Positions 24,814 to 33,506 of a stretch of 64,000 bases of DNA are shown one piece after another. The notes below the pieces were generated by a model, which searched no databases, was not told where the DNA came from, and saw only the letters and a list, made by a program, of their open reading frames with translations. Every line of letters starts with the position of its first letter. The first letter of the stretch is position 1. The position numbers were made by a program, and so were the translations under genes. Source of the DNA: Paraburkholderia sp. UYCP14C. Its GTDB lineage: Bacteria > Pseudomonadota > Gammaproteobacteria > Burkholderiales > Burkholderiaceae. Location: assembly GCF_004197395.1 (NCBI RefSeq), contig NZ_SELS01000045.1, positions 1 to 64,000 on the forward strand. Direction: 5' to 3'.

Positions 24814-25898
24814 TGACCTCCATCAGATGCGCCGCTCGAAGGTGCTGTGCCTCCTGGGCCGCCCGGTTGCCCGGCACCCGATGGGCTCGACATGCTTGAA
24901 GTGCTCGTAGCGCTGCCCGAGGACAACGCCCGCTCGATTCGCGCAAGCTGGTTGCCGTGAGCAGTTTGTGTGCTGCTGATACTGGTCAGTGCAGTCGCTG
25001 CACCCGGATTTGCGCCGGCGCCGCCTCGCCCACCGCCGGAAAACTTCGACATGATTTGAGACATCATGAAGCCGCCGATCATGTCCGCCATGCCGCTGCC
25101 GGCGGCGCCGCTCGACGTCAGAGCGGATGCCAGGGGGCGAATGGTAAAGGCCATGAAAAGCGCTATTGCGCCGGCGATAATGATTGCGGCGAATGCATCT
25201 TTTGCCGTCATCGCATTGGGATCCATCTTCGAGACGAACTGGTCGGTGATATCGAAGCTGAATTTCACGATGACGCCGAGCAGGATTCCGACCAGTGCGA
25301 ACTTCGCCATTGCCGCGAACCAGCTCATTCCGAATCCGCGCGTGCTGTTCCACATCAGCGTTGGCACGAACAACGGGAACAGCAGCATCGTGACTGCAAA
25401 GCCCATGTCGGACCCAACCTTCAGGACGAGAGCAATCAGGACCATTGCTGAATTGACGATCTGCAACGCCAATCCGAGAAGAACGATGCCGATATTGAGC
25501 ATGGATTGCTTCATCATCTGGCCCGATGCATCTGAAAACTTGTTGTAGTCGTTCTCCAGATACTGTGTCATCGACTGTCCGCCCATCAGCGAACTTACGG
25601 TGTCGTCGCGCAGCTCCTGGAATGAGTGAAAAATCTGTCCGGCCAGGCCGCCCCAGTTCAATGCTGCAAACACGAACATGATCGTGAGCAGCATCCTCAC
25701 CAAAGGCCATACGTCCGCCGGATCGCGCCCGGAATGAACCCGCATCACCTTCACCGCCACCCAGATCATCGCGAGGTACAACGCGGGTTGCGTGACCGCG
25801 TGCCCCAGCACCGGGTAGTTGGTCGACAGGAACGCTTCCGTCCGCGAGGGTATGCTGTCGAACAGCGTCTGGATGAATTGATCTACCGGATCGGCCAT
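24807..25898 (-). CDS. virB6: VirB6 polytopic channel protein
   Basis: A 363-aa inner-membrane protein with at least five hydrophobic segments (about residues 33-52, 67-87, 135-165, 175-200, 235-255). The central WFAAMAKFALVGILLGVIVKF region with the conserved Trp is typical of VirB6/TrbL. The C-terminal 90 residues are Gly/Ser/Ala-rich and disordered. The gene is flanked by the exclusion-like gene (1 bp) and virB8 (overlap). Confidence 0.88.
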   Translation of the reverse strand: MADPVDQFIQTLFDSIPSRTEAFLSTNYPVLGHAVTQPALYLAMIWVAVKVMRVHSGRDPADVWPLVRMLLTIMFVFAALNWGGLAGQIFHSFQELRDDTVSSLMGGQSMTQYLENDYNKFSDASGQMMKQSMLNIGIVLLGLALQIVNSAMVLIALVLKVGSDMGFAVTMLLFPLFVPTLMWNSTRGFGMSWFAAMAKFALVGILLGVIVKFSFDITDQFVSKMDPNAMTAKDAFAAIIIAGAIALFMAFTIRPLASALTSSGAAGSGMADMIGGFMMSQIMSKFSGGGRGGAGANPGAATALTSISSTQTAHGNQLARIERALSSGSATSTSSMSSPSGAGQPGGPGGTAPSSGASDGGQW

Positions 25899-25899
25899 G

Positions 25900-26208
25900 T
25901 CACTTGCTCGCGCCGAAGAACCTATCGTTAAGCGCTGCGGCTGCGGCCGTGCAATCCCTTGCTTCCGGCGTGTCGGCGCCGATCCCGATACCGTGGTTCT
26001 TGCATTCGGCCAGTCGTTGCTTCATCTCGCCCTGATGCGCGAGGTAATACGCTTCGGTCTTCGGATCGAACGCCGGCACAGTCTGCGCGGGGGGTTCGAT
26101 AGTGCTGCGACCCGTGCCACTGGTATGCACGACGTAAACGATCAAGCCTCCGCATCCAACCACTGCGACCGCGAGAAGGAACCAAGTGAGTTTGCCTGTC
26201 CACGTCAT
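25900..26208 (-). CDS. EexN-like entry-exclusion protein
   Basis: A 102-aa protein with one N-terminal hydrophobic segment (about 7-28) and a short periplasmic domain containing EAYYLAHQGEMKQRLAECKNHG, then CTAAAAALNDRFFG. The YYLxHxxxxxxxLxxC pattern and size fit EexN-type exclusion proteins encoded between virB5 and virB6, which block entry of a second copy. A Gly-Cys-Gly-Gly in the hydrophobic segment may be a lipobox. Moderate confidence because the family is short and variable. Confidence 0.6.
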   Translation of the reverse strand: MTWTGKLTWFLLAVAVVGCGGLIVYVVHTSGTGRSTIEPPAQTVPAFDPKTEAYYLAHQGEMKQRLAECKNHGIGIGADTPEARDCTAAAAALNDRFFGASK

Positions 26209-26262
26209 ATGCCTGTCTCCAGTTTCAGTCACCCGTGCGCCGGCAGGCCCACGGTGCACGAG

Positions 26263-26388
26263 TTACACCTGATGGCCGATCGGATGAAAATCGCACGCGC
26301 ACGGCGATTTCGATATCGCGCCGGAATGCGCACAACCGGCGAGACACGTGGCCCCGGCGATCAGAAGGTAAAAAGCGATGCGTCGCAT
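26263..26388 (-). CDS. virB7: Very small VirB7-like lipoprotein
   Basis: A 41-aa reading frame starting MRRIAFYLLIAGATCLAGCA, with a perfect lipobox (LAGC, Cys 19) after a basic-hydrophobic leader and a Cys-containing mature part of about 23 residues. GTGAGG precedes the ATG. It sits between virB5 and the exclusion-like gene, where VirB7 is expected in P-type operons, and no other VirB7 candidate is present. The mature part is too short for family recognition; the call rests on lipobox, size and position. Confidence 0.65.
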   Translation of the reverse strand: MRRIAFYLLIAGATCLAGCAHSGAISKSPCACDFHPIGHQV

Positions 26389-26396
26389 GTCGATCC

Positions 26397-27047
26397 TCAC
26401 TTCGATACGTTCTGAAAAAACTTCGTGCGAGCCGCCGTCGCCTGATTACTTTCATTCACCTGGTTCGCTGTCAGATTCGCATTGATGGCCTGCAATTTCG
26501 TTTGTGCGGACTGCGCCATGCCCAGCTCGGCCGACATGCGGTTCTGCAGATCGGCTGCATCCTTGACGTTCTGCGTCGTGTCGACCTGTTGCGACAGGTT
26601 CTGGAAGTTACGCAGGTGCGTTTGCGCCTCGTCGTACAGAGACTCTCCGCCAGCCAGCGCCGAGCGAACCGAGTCGGTACTCATCTTGTAGTTCGCGCCC
26701 TCGCCCTTGTCCGCGAAGTCATCGGGTGACATCGTGTTCATCACTTTTTCGTACGTCGCCTGTCGGCTGCCGTAGATGCCGCTCTTCTGCTGCGCCACCA
26801 CGTCCTGCCAGCTGCCGGGCACGATCGACGAAGCATCAAGCGCATCCGTCAGACCGGACGCGCCGCGTCCATACGAATTGGTCATCGCGCCGTACTGCTG
26901 CTTGAGCTGGTCAAGCTGCTTGCCCATCGCATCCAACTGCTGCGCAAGCTGCATGGCCTCCTGGATGTTAACCACCGGGACACCGGTCGCGAATGCGGAC
27001 GTCGACGTGACCATCATTGCGATGGCCGCTACGGATATACCTTTCAT
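26397..27047 (-). CDS. virB5: VirB5 minor pilus protein
   Basis: A 216-aa secreted protein: signal peptide (about 1-20, SAFA), then VPVVNIQEAMQLAQQLDAMGKQLDQLKQQYGAMT, a classic VirB5/TrbJ opening, followed by amphipathic helices. It forms the pilus tip. The start overlaps the stop of the DUF3717-like gene. Confidence 0.88.
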   Translation of the reverse strand: MKGISVAAIAMMVTSTSAFATGVPVVNIQEAMQLAQQLDAMGKQLDQLKQQYGAMTNSYGRGASGLTDALDASSIVPGSWQDVVAQQKSGIYGSRQATYEKVMNTMSPDDFADKGEGANYKMSTDSVRSALAGGESLYDEAQTHLRNFQNLSQQVDTTQNVKDAADLQNRMSAELGMAQSAQTKLQAINANLTANQVNESNQATAARTKFFQNVSK

Positions 27048-27280
27048 TTCTGCACCTCCGCTTCCTGTTGCACGGTTGACATCCGGACGAATACGCGCAA
27101 AGCATCGCGCTGCACGTCGTCGAGTTCGTTATCCGCCACCACGCGATGGTCAGCGATCGTCTCGCCATAAAGTCGCGCCAGCGCGCAGCCCACGACGCTG
27201 CCGGCAAACCCGGCATCAGATGACGCGCGCACACGCCACCAGTGGATCGCCCCTTCTATTTCACCGAGCGTGAACTGCAT
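27044..27280 (-). CDS. DUF3717-like protein inside VirB operon
   Basis: A 78-aa protein that opens MQFTLGEIEGAIHWWRVRA and continues ALARLYGETIADHRVVADNELDDVQRDAL, the same architecture as the DUF3717 protein at 4248-4472 but diverged and lacking the LCP segment. It overlaps virB5 by four bases. Its presence between virB4 and virB5 suggests a role tied to transfer, which is unproven. Confidence 0.6.
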   Translation of the reverse strand: MQFTLGEIEGAIHWWRVRASSDAGFAGSVVGCALARLYGETIADHRVVADNELDDVQRDALRVFVRMSTVQQEAEVQK

Positions 27281-27515
27281 GCCGCCGCTCCTGGTTGGCC
27301 ATCCAGTACACCCTAAAGCCTCGCGCCCACGACCACGCATACACAAGACAAAGCGCGAGCACGCCGTACTGCTGCGATTCCCATGCCATCCAGAACCAGA
27401 AAGGTTGCCCTGCAAGTCCACAGATGCAGGCCCACCTCCTCCAGTGTTCGCGTCGGTCCTGCGACAGGAAAATGCTCGCAGCACCAAGCACACCGATTGC
27501 AATCTGTCCGATCAC
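27261..27515 (-). CDS. Small membrane protein between virB4 and virB5
   Basis: An 84-aa protein with an N-terminal hydrophobic segment (1-17) and two Trp-rich membrane segments (about 27-46 and 48-66), ending in a basic tail. Start GTG 27515. It overlaps the next gene by 20 bp and follows virB4 by 21 bp. Not recognised. Confidence 0.5.
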   Translation of the reverse strand: MIGQIAIGVLGAASIFLSQDRREHWRRWACICGLAGQPFWFWMAWESQQYGVLALCLVYAWSWARGFRVYWMANQERRHAVHAR

Positions 27516-27536
27516 AGGTTCACCCCACGTCTCAAG

Positions 27537-30056
27537 TCAAACGTTGTGCGTCCGTTCAGATAGCGCGCGCGCCATGAACACCGGGACCCACCGGCTCGGG
27601 TCCGTTGTGCCCAACTCGGCGCGAACACGATTCATCAACTCAACCGACTTGTCATTCGACGACAGCACGGCCACGAGCTCAGGCATGTCCGACATATCAA
27701 ACGAGGCGCGCACACTGACTCCACTGCCCTTCTTGATGAGCACCTTGTAGTCCTCCGGCACCGCACGTTCGATAAACTCGAACTCGCTCTGCGAAAAGTC
27801 CAGGTTATCGACGTAGTCCCGTCGATCTGCCTTGTCGTTGGCGAAATAGAAGCTCGTTACAGCCTGATTCTTGACGGCCGCTACTGGCCGATAGAGAGCG
27901 CTAGGCTCGGGTGTAATGAAGAGCGTCGCGCAGTTGCGCCGGCGGAATGTCTCTCGATATGTTTCGATCTTCTGTTGCCAGAACGGGTTGCGGATCAGCA
28001 TCTGGGCTTCATCCCACACGATGATTGCGGGTGATCCGTCGAGCGATTGTTCGATACGATGCGTCAGATAGTTGAGCAGGACAGGAAGCTCCGGCTTCGC
28101 TTCCTTGTCCTTCATCAGCTCCCGCATCTCATAGCGGTAATGACGGTGTGTTGCCACATCGAGCGTGTCATGTTCGTTGTCGAAAACCGCTGCATTCGCG
28201 CCATCGCCGTGCCACACGGCAATCGCCCGATACAGATCCGAATTCTTCCCGCCGAAGCGCCACGCGAGATTGCGGAGGCGCCGATCCTCGAACCTGGTCT
28301 TGCTGTCCTCGAAGTTGTCGTTGACCGCTGTTGCAATCCGTTCGATGTCGTCGACCGTGAGCACATAGCCGTAACACGTCGCCATCATCTGCAGCAGCTC
28401 GCGCAGCATCGCGCGGTTCTGTTCCGTGTCGGGCATCTTGCAGGGATTGCCAAGGGACCGTGACAGGCTGAGTACGATGTCGGCGCCGCCCATGGCCTGC
28501 ATGAACACGGTGCTCCCGTTCTCGCGGTCGAACCAGTGCACCCGGGGCTCAAACTTATCGGCCTGGCTGGTGACCATCGCGACAAACAGCGTCTTGCCCA
28601 CCCCCGTTTTCGCCCCGAAATTGCCGTGTGCGGGCACCATCCCCGCACGCTCCTCATGCAGGTTGAGGTAGTAGCCGGTCTGACCTTCCGTCGGCAGAAC
28701 CATGAGGCATTCCCCCCAAAGGTTCCCGTCGAAGCGTCCCTGTGGAAAGCTGTGCAGCGATGCAAAGGCGGCAAACTGGATCGTCTCGACCTTGCCGACC
28801 CGGCCGTTGTGCCGCTTCGTGGCGCCCGGTATCTGAGACCACACGGCGCGCTCCATGCCGGTCGTCTCAACAACAGGCTTCACGCCCCAGCTCTTGAAAC
28901 ACTCGCCTGTCTTTCCGACGGCATCATCCAGCGCCTCGAGCGCCTTCACCGCAGCATCCTGCGAGCGCCCTTCTACCGGCACATGAACAAGGACGCTCAT
29001 GTGATGCGTGCCGAGCACGGCCTTGTTGGCCGCCTGCCGCATGCGCAGAGCGGTGATTTCCGCCGACATACCGGCAGTCGTCCGGTCGTGCGACAGCCGG
29101 GCCTCACTTGTCGACGTCGCCATGCTGGCGTCAAGCTTGTCGATCGGAAAAAACTTCTGCGTAACGATCAGTTCGGCGTGCAGCCGCTGGAACCGGTCTG
29201 CCATCCCGGCGACAGCGCCATCGGGCCAGCGCGACATGGCAAGCACCTGTCCGATGCGGCGATGGTTGAGCCCGTTGACCTCAAAAACGTCTTTCCCCAG
29301 GATCGGGTTGCGGCCGAAATGCAGATACGAACTCGCGATCGCCTGGGCCAGGTTGTACGAGTCAGCCAGCACGGGGCCGTCTTCCTGCGTGAGCAGATAG
29401 CGCAGGAAACGCGCCATCTCACAACAGGGTCCGATTTCCGTTTCAACGCGGCCCAGCCGGCGAGGCGCGTAGTGCGCCAGCGATTTCATCAGCGAATTGA
29501 CCTTCTCTTCAAGGTCACGCGCCTGCCGCGACTCCGTTTCAAGCTTGTCGTTGGCGCCAGAAGGATTGAACGCATTGAATACGCGATCGAGCCGCCCCAC
29601 TACCCCGCTGTAGTGGCGGTAGCGCACGATGGCAATATAGATTTCGTGCTGATACAACGACCGCGTCTGGAAACGCGCCTTCAGCTTTTCATTGAGGAAA
29701 TTCGGAAACCAGTTCGAATACTTGCCGGCGGGCCACCGGTTGGCCTTGCGCCGGATCTCGTACACGTAGATGCCCACGTTGCTGTCAGCGATCGACTCCA
29801 GCGCGGTGTTCCGCTGATGCTTGTAAGCATCGACGCCGATGTCATCCAGCATTTCAGCGTAGAGCCCCTGGAGACGCACAATCTGCACCAGTCCGCTGTC
29901 GAGCGTGCGCAACGTATGGCCGTTGTAGTACGCGTTCAGGCCGAACGGAAGTTCGCGCGATGCGTGCAGATCGGCCGCATCATCCTTGTCTGCCTCGCTC
30001 CGCTGAACGAATGGCGACGCGCCGAAATGACGATCAAGAAAGTCACCGAGGGGCAT
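27537..30056 (-). CDS. virB4: VirB4 secretion ATPase
   Basis: An 839-aa ATPase that powers pilus biogenesis. N-terminal VirB4 domain, then Walker A NFGAKTGVGKTLFVAM (about residues 480-490), the RVHWFDRENGSTVFMQAMGG segment, and Walker B SPAIIVWDEAQMLI followed by REFFRRRNCATLFITPEPS-type sequence of the C-terminal lobe. The start MPLGDFLDRHFG at 30056 overlaps the end of virB3; the longer upstream frame lacks similarity. Full length for the family. Confidence 0.93.
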   Translation of the reverse strand: MPLGDFLDRHFGASPFVQRSEADKDDAADLHASRELPFGLNAYYNGHTLRTLDSGLVQIVRLQGLYAEMLDDIGVDAYKHQRNTALESIADSNVGIYVYEIRRKANRWPAGKYSNWFPNFLNEKLKARFQTRSLYQHEIYIAIVRYRHYSGVVGRLDRVFNAFNPSGANDKLETESRQARDLEEKVNSLMKSLAHYAPRRLGRVETEIGPCCEMARFLRYLLTQEDGPVLADSYNLAQAIASSYLHFGRNPILGKDVFEVNGLNHRRIGQVLAMSRWPDGAVAGMADRFQRLHAELIVTQKFFPIDKLDASMATSTSEARLSHDRTTAGMSAEITALRMRQAANKAVLGTHHMSVLVHVPVEGRSQDAAVKALEALDDAVGKTGECFKSWGVKPVVETTGMERAVWSQIPGATKRHNGRVGKVETIQFAAFASLHSFPQGRFDGNLWGECLMVLPTEGQTGYYLNLHEERAGMVPAHGNFGAKTGVGKTLFVAMVTSQADKFEPRVHWFDRENGSTVFMQAMGGADIVLSLSRSLGNPCKMPDTEQNRAMLRELLQMMATCYGYVLTVDDIERIATAVNDNFEDSKTRFEDRRLRNLAWRFGGKNSDLYRAIAVWHGDGANAAVFDNEHDTLDVATHRHYRYEMRELMKDKEAKPELPVLLNYLTHRIEQSLDGSPAIIVWDEAQMLIRNPFWQQKIETYRETFRRRNCATLFITPEPSALYRPVAAVKNQAVTSFYFANDKADRRDYVDNLDFSQSEFEFIERAVPEDYKVLIKKGSGVSVRASFDMSDMPELVAVLSSNDKSVELMNRVRAELGTTDPSRWVPVFMARALSERTHNV

Positions 30057-30327
30057 AGGTCTTCGCTCCGCCCCAGTATTTGAGGCTACGTGGCTTCGCC
30101 GTCGCGCCAAAACTCTGATACGCGACCGAGAACGCGAACATGTCTTTCGCGGTGATGAGATAGGCGCCGATGACCAGGAAGGGCACGGCAAGCATCACCG
30201 GCCACCATTTGAGGAACATGAAGACAATCGCGGGCAATACGAAGGAACCGAGAAACAGTTCAGCCAGGCAACCCCATATCATCCAAGGCTGCACCATGCC
30301 CTTCGGGATTTCGTGTACTTCGCGCAT
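30043..30327 (-). CDS. virB3: VirB3 inner-membrane protein
   Basis: A 94-aa protein with two close membrane segments (about 18-40 and 42-62) and the short basic C-terminus usual for VirB3. It lies between virB2 and virB4 and overlaps virB4 by 14 bp, the standard arrangement. Confidence 0.85.
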   Translation of the reverse strand: MREVHEIPKGMVQPWMIWGCLAELFLGSFVLPAIVFMFLKWWPVMLAVPFLVIGAYLITAKDMFAFSVAYQSFGATAKPRSLKYWGGAKTYAPR

Positions 30328-30336
30328 GACCGCGCC

Positions 30337-30720
30337 TCAGATCTGCGAGGAAGCGACCGACGCCGCATAGCGGACGATCGACGGGACCGCGAAGAATACA
30401 AATGAGCAGATAACTGCGATCACGGCACCCTTCATCGGAATCCAACCCTTCGGCACTCCGAGCACACAGATGCCGAGAATCGCCATGAAGACATAGGGCC
30501 CAGCATCAACGAACAGCCAGCTAACGAAATCGCGGACCAGGCCAGTGCCAGTGCTGTAGTCCATCGCATAGGCGAATTGGGGGAACACTGCGGCAACAAA
30601 CAACAGGGCCAGCGTGGCCACCGACTTGCTCCGTGAGCGCGTCAGGGTGGATGTCTTGCTGGACAGGAAGTGGTGAAACGTAGGCGCGAGCGCAGCCGCG
30701 CCTATAATGGCGGAAGCCAT
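30337..30720 (-). CDS. virB2: VirB2 major pilin
   Basis: A 127-aa pilin precursor. A long leader ends about residue 52 (FPQFAYA), leaving a mature peptide of about 75 residues with two hydrophobic segments (FVSWLFVDAGPYVFMAILGICVLG and VIAVICSFVFFAVPSIVRYAAS) around a basic loop, as in VirB2. It is the first gene of the VirB operon; the leader upstream (30721-30803) contains a good GTGAGGAC ribosome site but no clear promoter. Confidence 0.85.
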   Translation of the reverse strand: MASAIIGAAALAPTFHHFLSSKTSTLTRSRSKSVATLALLFVAAVFPQFAYAMDYSTGTGLVRDFVSWLFVDAGPYVFMAILGICVLGVPKGWIPMKGAVIAVICSFVFFAVPSIVRYAASVASSQI

Positions 30721-30803
30721 AGTGAGTCCTCACAGGGTTACAAAATGGTCAGGTTGGTGTCGGTGTTGGTAGCACCGGCATCAACCGCTTCAACACAGCG
30801 GCA

Positions 30804-31142
30804 TCACTCCTTTTTGGTCAGCACCCATTCGCCAACTTCGACAAAAATGTCCTTGGGGTGCTTACAGTTCTCCTGCACGAAAATGATTGCGTCCGATAGC
30901 TGGCGCCAGCCTTTAGGCACGCCCCTAGTCGTATCAATCTCGTACACCCGATCCTTGTCACCCAAGTGGATCTCGACGCGCCAGAAGCCACCTTCCGCCT
31001 TTTTGATCCACACAATGTAACTGTACTGATGCGTCTCCGCGACCACCGCCAGCTCGCGTTTAGTGAGCCCCATTCGTTCCTCGTTGAGTAGCAAAACGAG
31101 TTTTTTTGCCACACGCCGAGAAAGTGCGCCATCAATCCGCAT
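30804..31142 (-). CDS. Hypothetical protein upstream of virB2
   Basis: A 112-aa soluble protein with alternating strands and helices (YSYIVWIKKAEGGFWRVEIHLGDKDRVYEID), an acidic-basic mix and a Lys-rich end. Not recognised. It lies 83 bp upstream of virB2 in the same direction and behind an AT-rich region with a GCAAATTTGC palindrome at 31179-31188, so it could regulate the operon or be a remnant. Real gene likely by codon use. Confidence 0.5.
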   Translation of the reverse strand: MRIDGALSRRVAKKLVLLLNEERMGLTKRELAVVAETHQYSYIVWIKKAEGGFWRVEIHLGDKDRVYEIDTTRGVPKGWRQLSDAIIFVQENCKHPKDIFVEVGEWVLTKKE

Positions 31143-31285
31143 CTCTATTTCTCATTTTAGTAAATCATTCAGCAAAACGCAAATTTGCAAAATGAAAGCG
31201 AAAATGGAATTTGATGCAGCATCGCACGCCTGCCACGCTTTGGCAACCGCGCGACGGGGTTGAGCGGTCATAGGGTGAGCCTTGG

Positions 31286-32032
31286 CTATGCAGCCCTGAC
31301 CGCGATATTCGAAGTCGAAAAGGCATCCCGGATGCGTTGTGCGAACGTGACGGCATGCTCGCCGTCGCCATGCAGGCACAGTGTCTGGGCACTGACCTGA
31401 ATCCAGCTGCCGTCACACGCACGGACGCGGCCATCACACACTATGCTGATCGCTTGCCTGCACGCCTCGTCGTCGCTACTGAACACCGCGTTCGGCTTGG
31501 ATCGCGGCACCAGCTTTCCTGCCGGCGTGTAAGCGCGGTCGGCGAAACCTTCCTCAACCGCAACGAGGCCTTCTTGACGTGCAATCCGGATCAGCTGGCC
31601 GCCTGCAAGGCCGAATACTGCAAGATCAGGGTCGAGGTCGCGGATCGCATGAACAATGGCGCGGGCGAGGTCAGAATCCTCCTCGGCCTGGTTGTAAAGC
31701 GCGCCATGAGGCTTGACGTGATTTACCCGGCCGCTCAGTCCCGCGACGACCGCAGCATGGGCACCCACCTGGTATTGCACGCCGGCATACACCTCTTCCG
31801 GCGGCAGGACCATTGCAGTCCGACCAAAATTCTCCCGGTCCGGGAAGCTCGGATGCGCGCCGATCGCCACACCCCGACGTATTGCCTCCGACGTGACGCG
31901 GCGCATGGTCAGGGGATCGCCCGCGTGCCATCCGCATGCGACGTTGACCGACGTGGCGTACTCGAGCAGCTCGGCATCGTGAGGAAAGCCCTCGCCGAGA
32001 TCGACATTCAGATCAATGCTTTTCCCGCTCAT
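31286..32032 (-). CDS. pxpA: LamB/YcsF family 5-oxoprolinase subunit A
   Basis: A 248-aa cytoplasmic enzyme subunit. Family motifs: IDLNVDLGEGFPHDAELLEYATSVNVACGWHAGDP at the start, GVAIGAHPSFPDRENFGR, VNHVKPHGALYN and CLHGDGEHAV near the end. PxpA acts with PxpBC to open 5-oxoproline to glutamate; no pxpB or pxpC gene is in this window, so it would need chromosomal partners or have another substrate. It overlaps the small exported protein gene upstream by 20 bp. Confidence 0.9.
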   Translation of the reverse strand: MSGKSIDLNVDLGEGFPHDAELLEYATSVNVACGWHAGDPLTMRRVTSEAIRRGVAIGAHPSFPDRENFGRTAMVLPPEEVYAGVQYQVGAHAAVVAGLSGRVNHVKPHGALYNQAEEDSDLARAIVHAIRDLDPDLAVFGLAGGQLIRIARQEGLVAVEEGFADRAYTPAGKLVPRSKPNAVFSSDDEACRQAISIVCDGRVRACDGSWIQVSAQTLCLHGDGEHAVTFAQRIRDAFSTSNIAVRAA

Positions 32033-32285
32033 CCTTTGCCCTCTCCTCTTCAGGTACACAATGGCTGGCTGTACGAACAGCGCCGTCGCCAATAAATACG
32101 TACTCGAAACGGCATACACTCCCGTTCACTCGCACATGCAACGTGGCAATCGGTTCTTCGATCGCATTCCACGGCATCAGGATCTCGGCACGCTCTCTGG
32201 CAGACATATGCGACGTGCTCGCGAGCACTAGAAAAACGTAGGTGCCGATCACGCCAGCGGCCACAATCACGCTACGCATCGTCAT
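32013..32285 (-). CDS. Small exported or membrane-anchored protein
   Basis: A 90-aa protein with an N-terminal hydrophobic segment (about 4-20) and a short domain containing VNGSVCRFEYVFIGDGAVRTASHCVPEEE. The TASHC word recalls the TAAHC of trypsin-like proteases, but the rest does not support a protease. Its start shares a base with the upstream stop and its end overlaps pxpA, so it is an operon member. Function unknown. Confidence 0.5.
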   Translation of the reverse strand: MTMRSVIVAAGVIGTYVFLVLASTSHMSARERAEILMPWNAIEEPIATLHVRVNGSVCRFEYVFIGDGAVRTASHCVPEEERAKDEREKH

Positions 32286-33331
32286 TACCCGCGAACGCCC
32301 TGTTGGGCTTCCAGCAAGCTGATTGGACACGTGTCCTGCGCCTCCTCCAGAAACGCCTTGATAGCTGCGGAATATTCAGCTGGCACGCGTGCAAGCCATT
32401 CCTTCATGCGGGCATCACCCGCCTCGCGAAGATGCGTTCGAAAGCCGTCATCGATCGAGGTGTTTACATTGACACCCGCCAGCCGCATGGCTGCATAGTT
32501 CTCACGGATGCGCGTCGGCAACGTTGTCCATTGACGGCGCTGTACGTCTTTGGCCGCCTTATCGATCTGGGCTCGCAACTCGTCCGGTAACGCCTCATAA
32601 CGTGTCTGGCTCATCACGACAAATGACACCGGGAAGGCGTAGTGAATCGCGGTGAAGTTTGGCAACTGTCCGTGAAAAGACCTTCCAACCGCCCCATCGC
32701 CTGATGACAGGACACCGTCCAGCGCACCCGTCCGTAACAGCGGGCGTACGTCCTGAACGGGTAGCGCGGTTGCGCTCATGCCCAAGCCCCTAAGAACTTG
32801 AGCAGAGCTGTCGTCGTAGGTTCGTACGCGCAGGCCGGCCATGTCGGCCGGATCTGACACCGGCCCGCGCGACCAGAGCCCGGTCGGCGGCCACGGTGAA
32901 ATAAACAGCATGTGAAGTCCGGCACGCAAGAATGCGCGGCGGTACAGCGGCTCAACCACACACGTAAGACGCTGGGAGTCGCCAAGTGAATGCACCTGGA
33001 ATGGCAGCGTAGGCAACTCGAATATCGGATCCAGCTGTGCGAGCGACCCACCAAACACGTCCGCAACGTGCAACCGTCCGTCTTGAACCGCCGCTACAAG
33101 ATCCGTCGCGCCAGCCTTCGCCTTGAACTCTGGTTTGCCCAAAACCTTGCCACCAGTCTGGCTGGCCAGTGCACTGGCGAAAAACGCGACGCCCCGACCG
33201 GCAACCGTGTCCGCCGGATACTCAGTCGCAATTGACCACGTCTGTTGTGCGTGGGCGAGTCCTACGCAGCAGACCAGCGTGCTGGCGACAGCCAACCGAA
33301 TAAATAGTTGTCCTAACCTGTTAAATTTCAT
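32285..33331 (-). CDS. dctP: TRAP-type (DctP-like) periplasmic binding protein
   Basis: A 348-aa secreted binding protein with a signal peptide (about 1-28, GLAHA). The mature protein follows the TRAP/DctP pattern: WSIATEYPADTVAGRGVAFFASALASQTGGKV, the LPFQVHSLGD segment, GLRVRTYDDSSAQVLRGLGMSATALP with the ligand Arg, and GALDGVLSSGDGAV. The membrane subunits dctQM are absent here, so it must serve a transporter elsewhere or act as a sensor. It heads a three-gene leftward cluster ending in pxpA. Confidence 0.85.
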   Translation of the reverse strand: MKFNRLGQLFIRLAVASTLVCCVGLAHAQQTWSIATEYPADTVAGRGVAFFASALASQTGGKVLGKPEFKAKAGATDLVAAVQDGRLHVADVFGGSLAQLDPIFELPTLPFQVHSLGDSQRLTCVVEPLYRRAFLRAGLHMLFISPWPPTGLWSRGPVSDPADMAGLRVRTYDDSSAQVLRGLGMSATALPVQDVRPLLRTGALDGVLSSGDGAVGRSFHGQLPNFTAIHYAFPVSFVVMSQTRYEALPDELRAQIDKAAKDVQRRQWTTLPTRIRENYAAMRLAGVNVNTSIDDGFRTHLREAGDARMKEWLARVPAEYSAAIKAFLEEAQDTCPISLLEAQQGVRG

Positions 33332-33506
33332 TTGGAAGCAAGCTGCGAGCGACGGGGGGAAGCTGCCAATCTCCCGGCCGAGAGGCGCATCGGCGACCTT
33401 TGGACAGACTCTAGCCGGAAAAGCGAGGGAAATTCCGTTTCCGAATTACCATTCCCAAACACAGAAGCATTTGGTATGATTAAAGGTTTTCAGCGTTTTC
33501 AGACGC

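Noticed and set aside
28536-30083. 515-codon plus-strand frame opposite virB4
   Set aside because: Antisense to VirB4, with its Walker motifs on the minus strand. Composition is typical of a mirror frame in GC-rich DNA.
32013-32285. Possible trypsin-like protease because of the word TASHC
   Set aside because: The protein is only 90 aa and lacks the catalytic Asp and Ser motifs.
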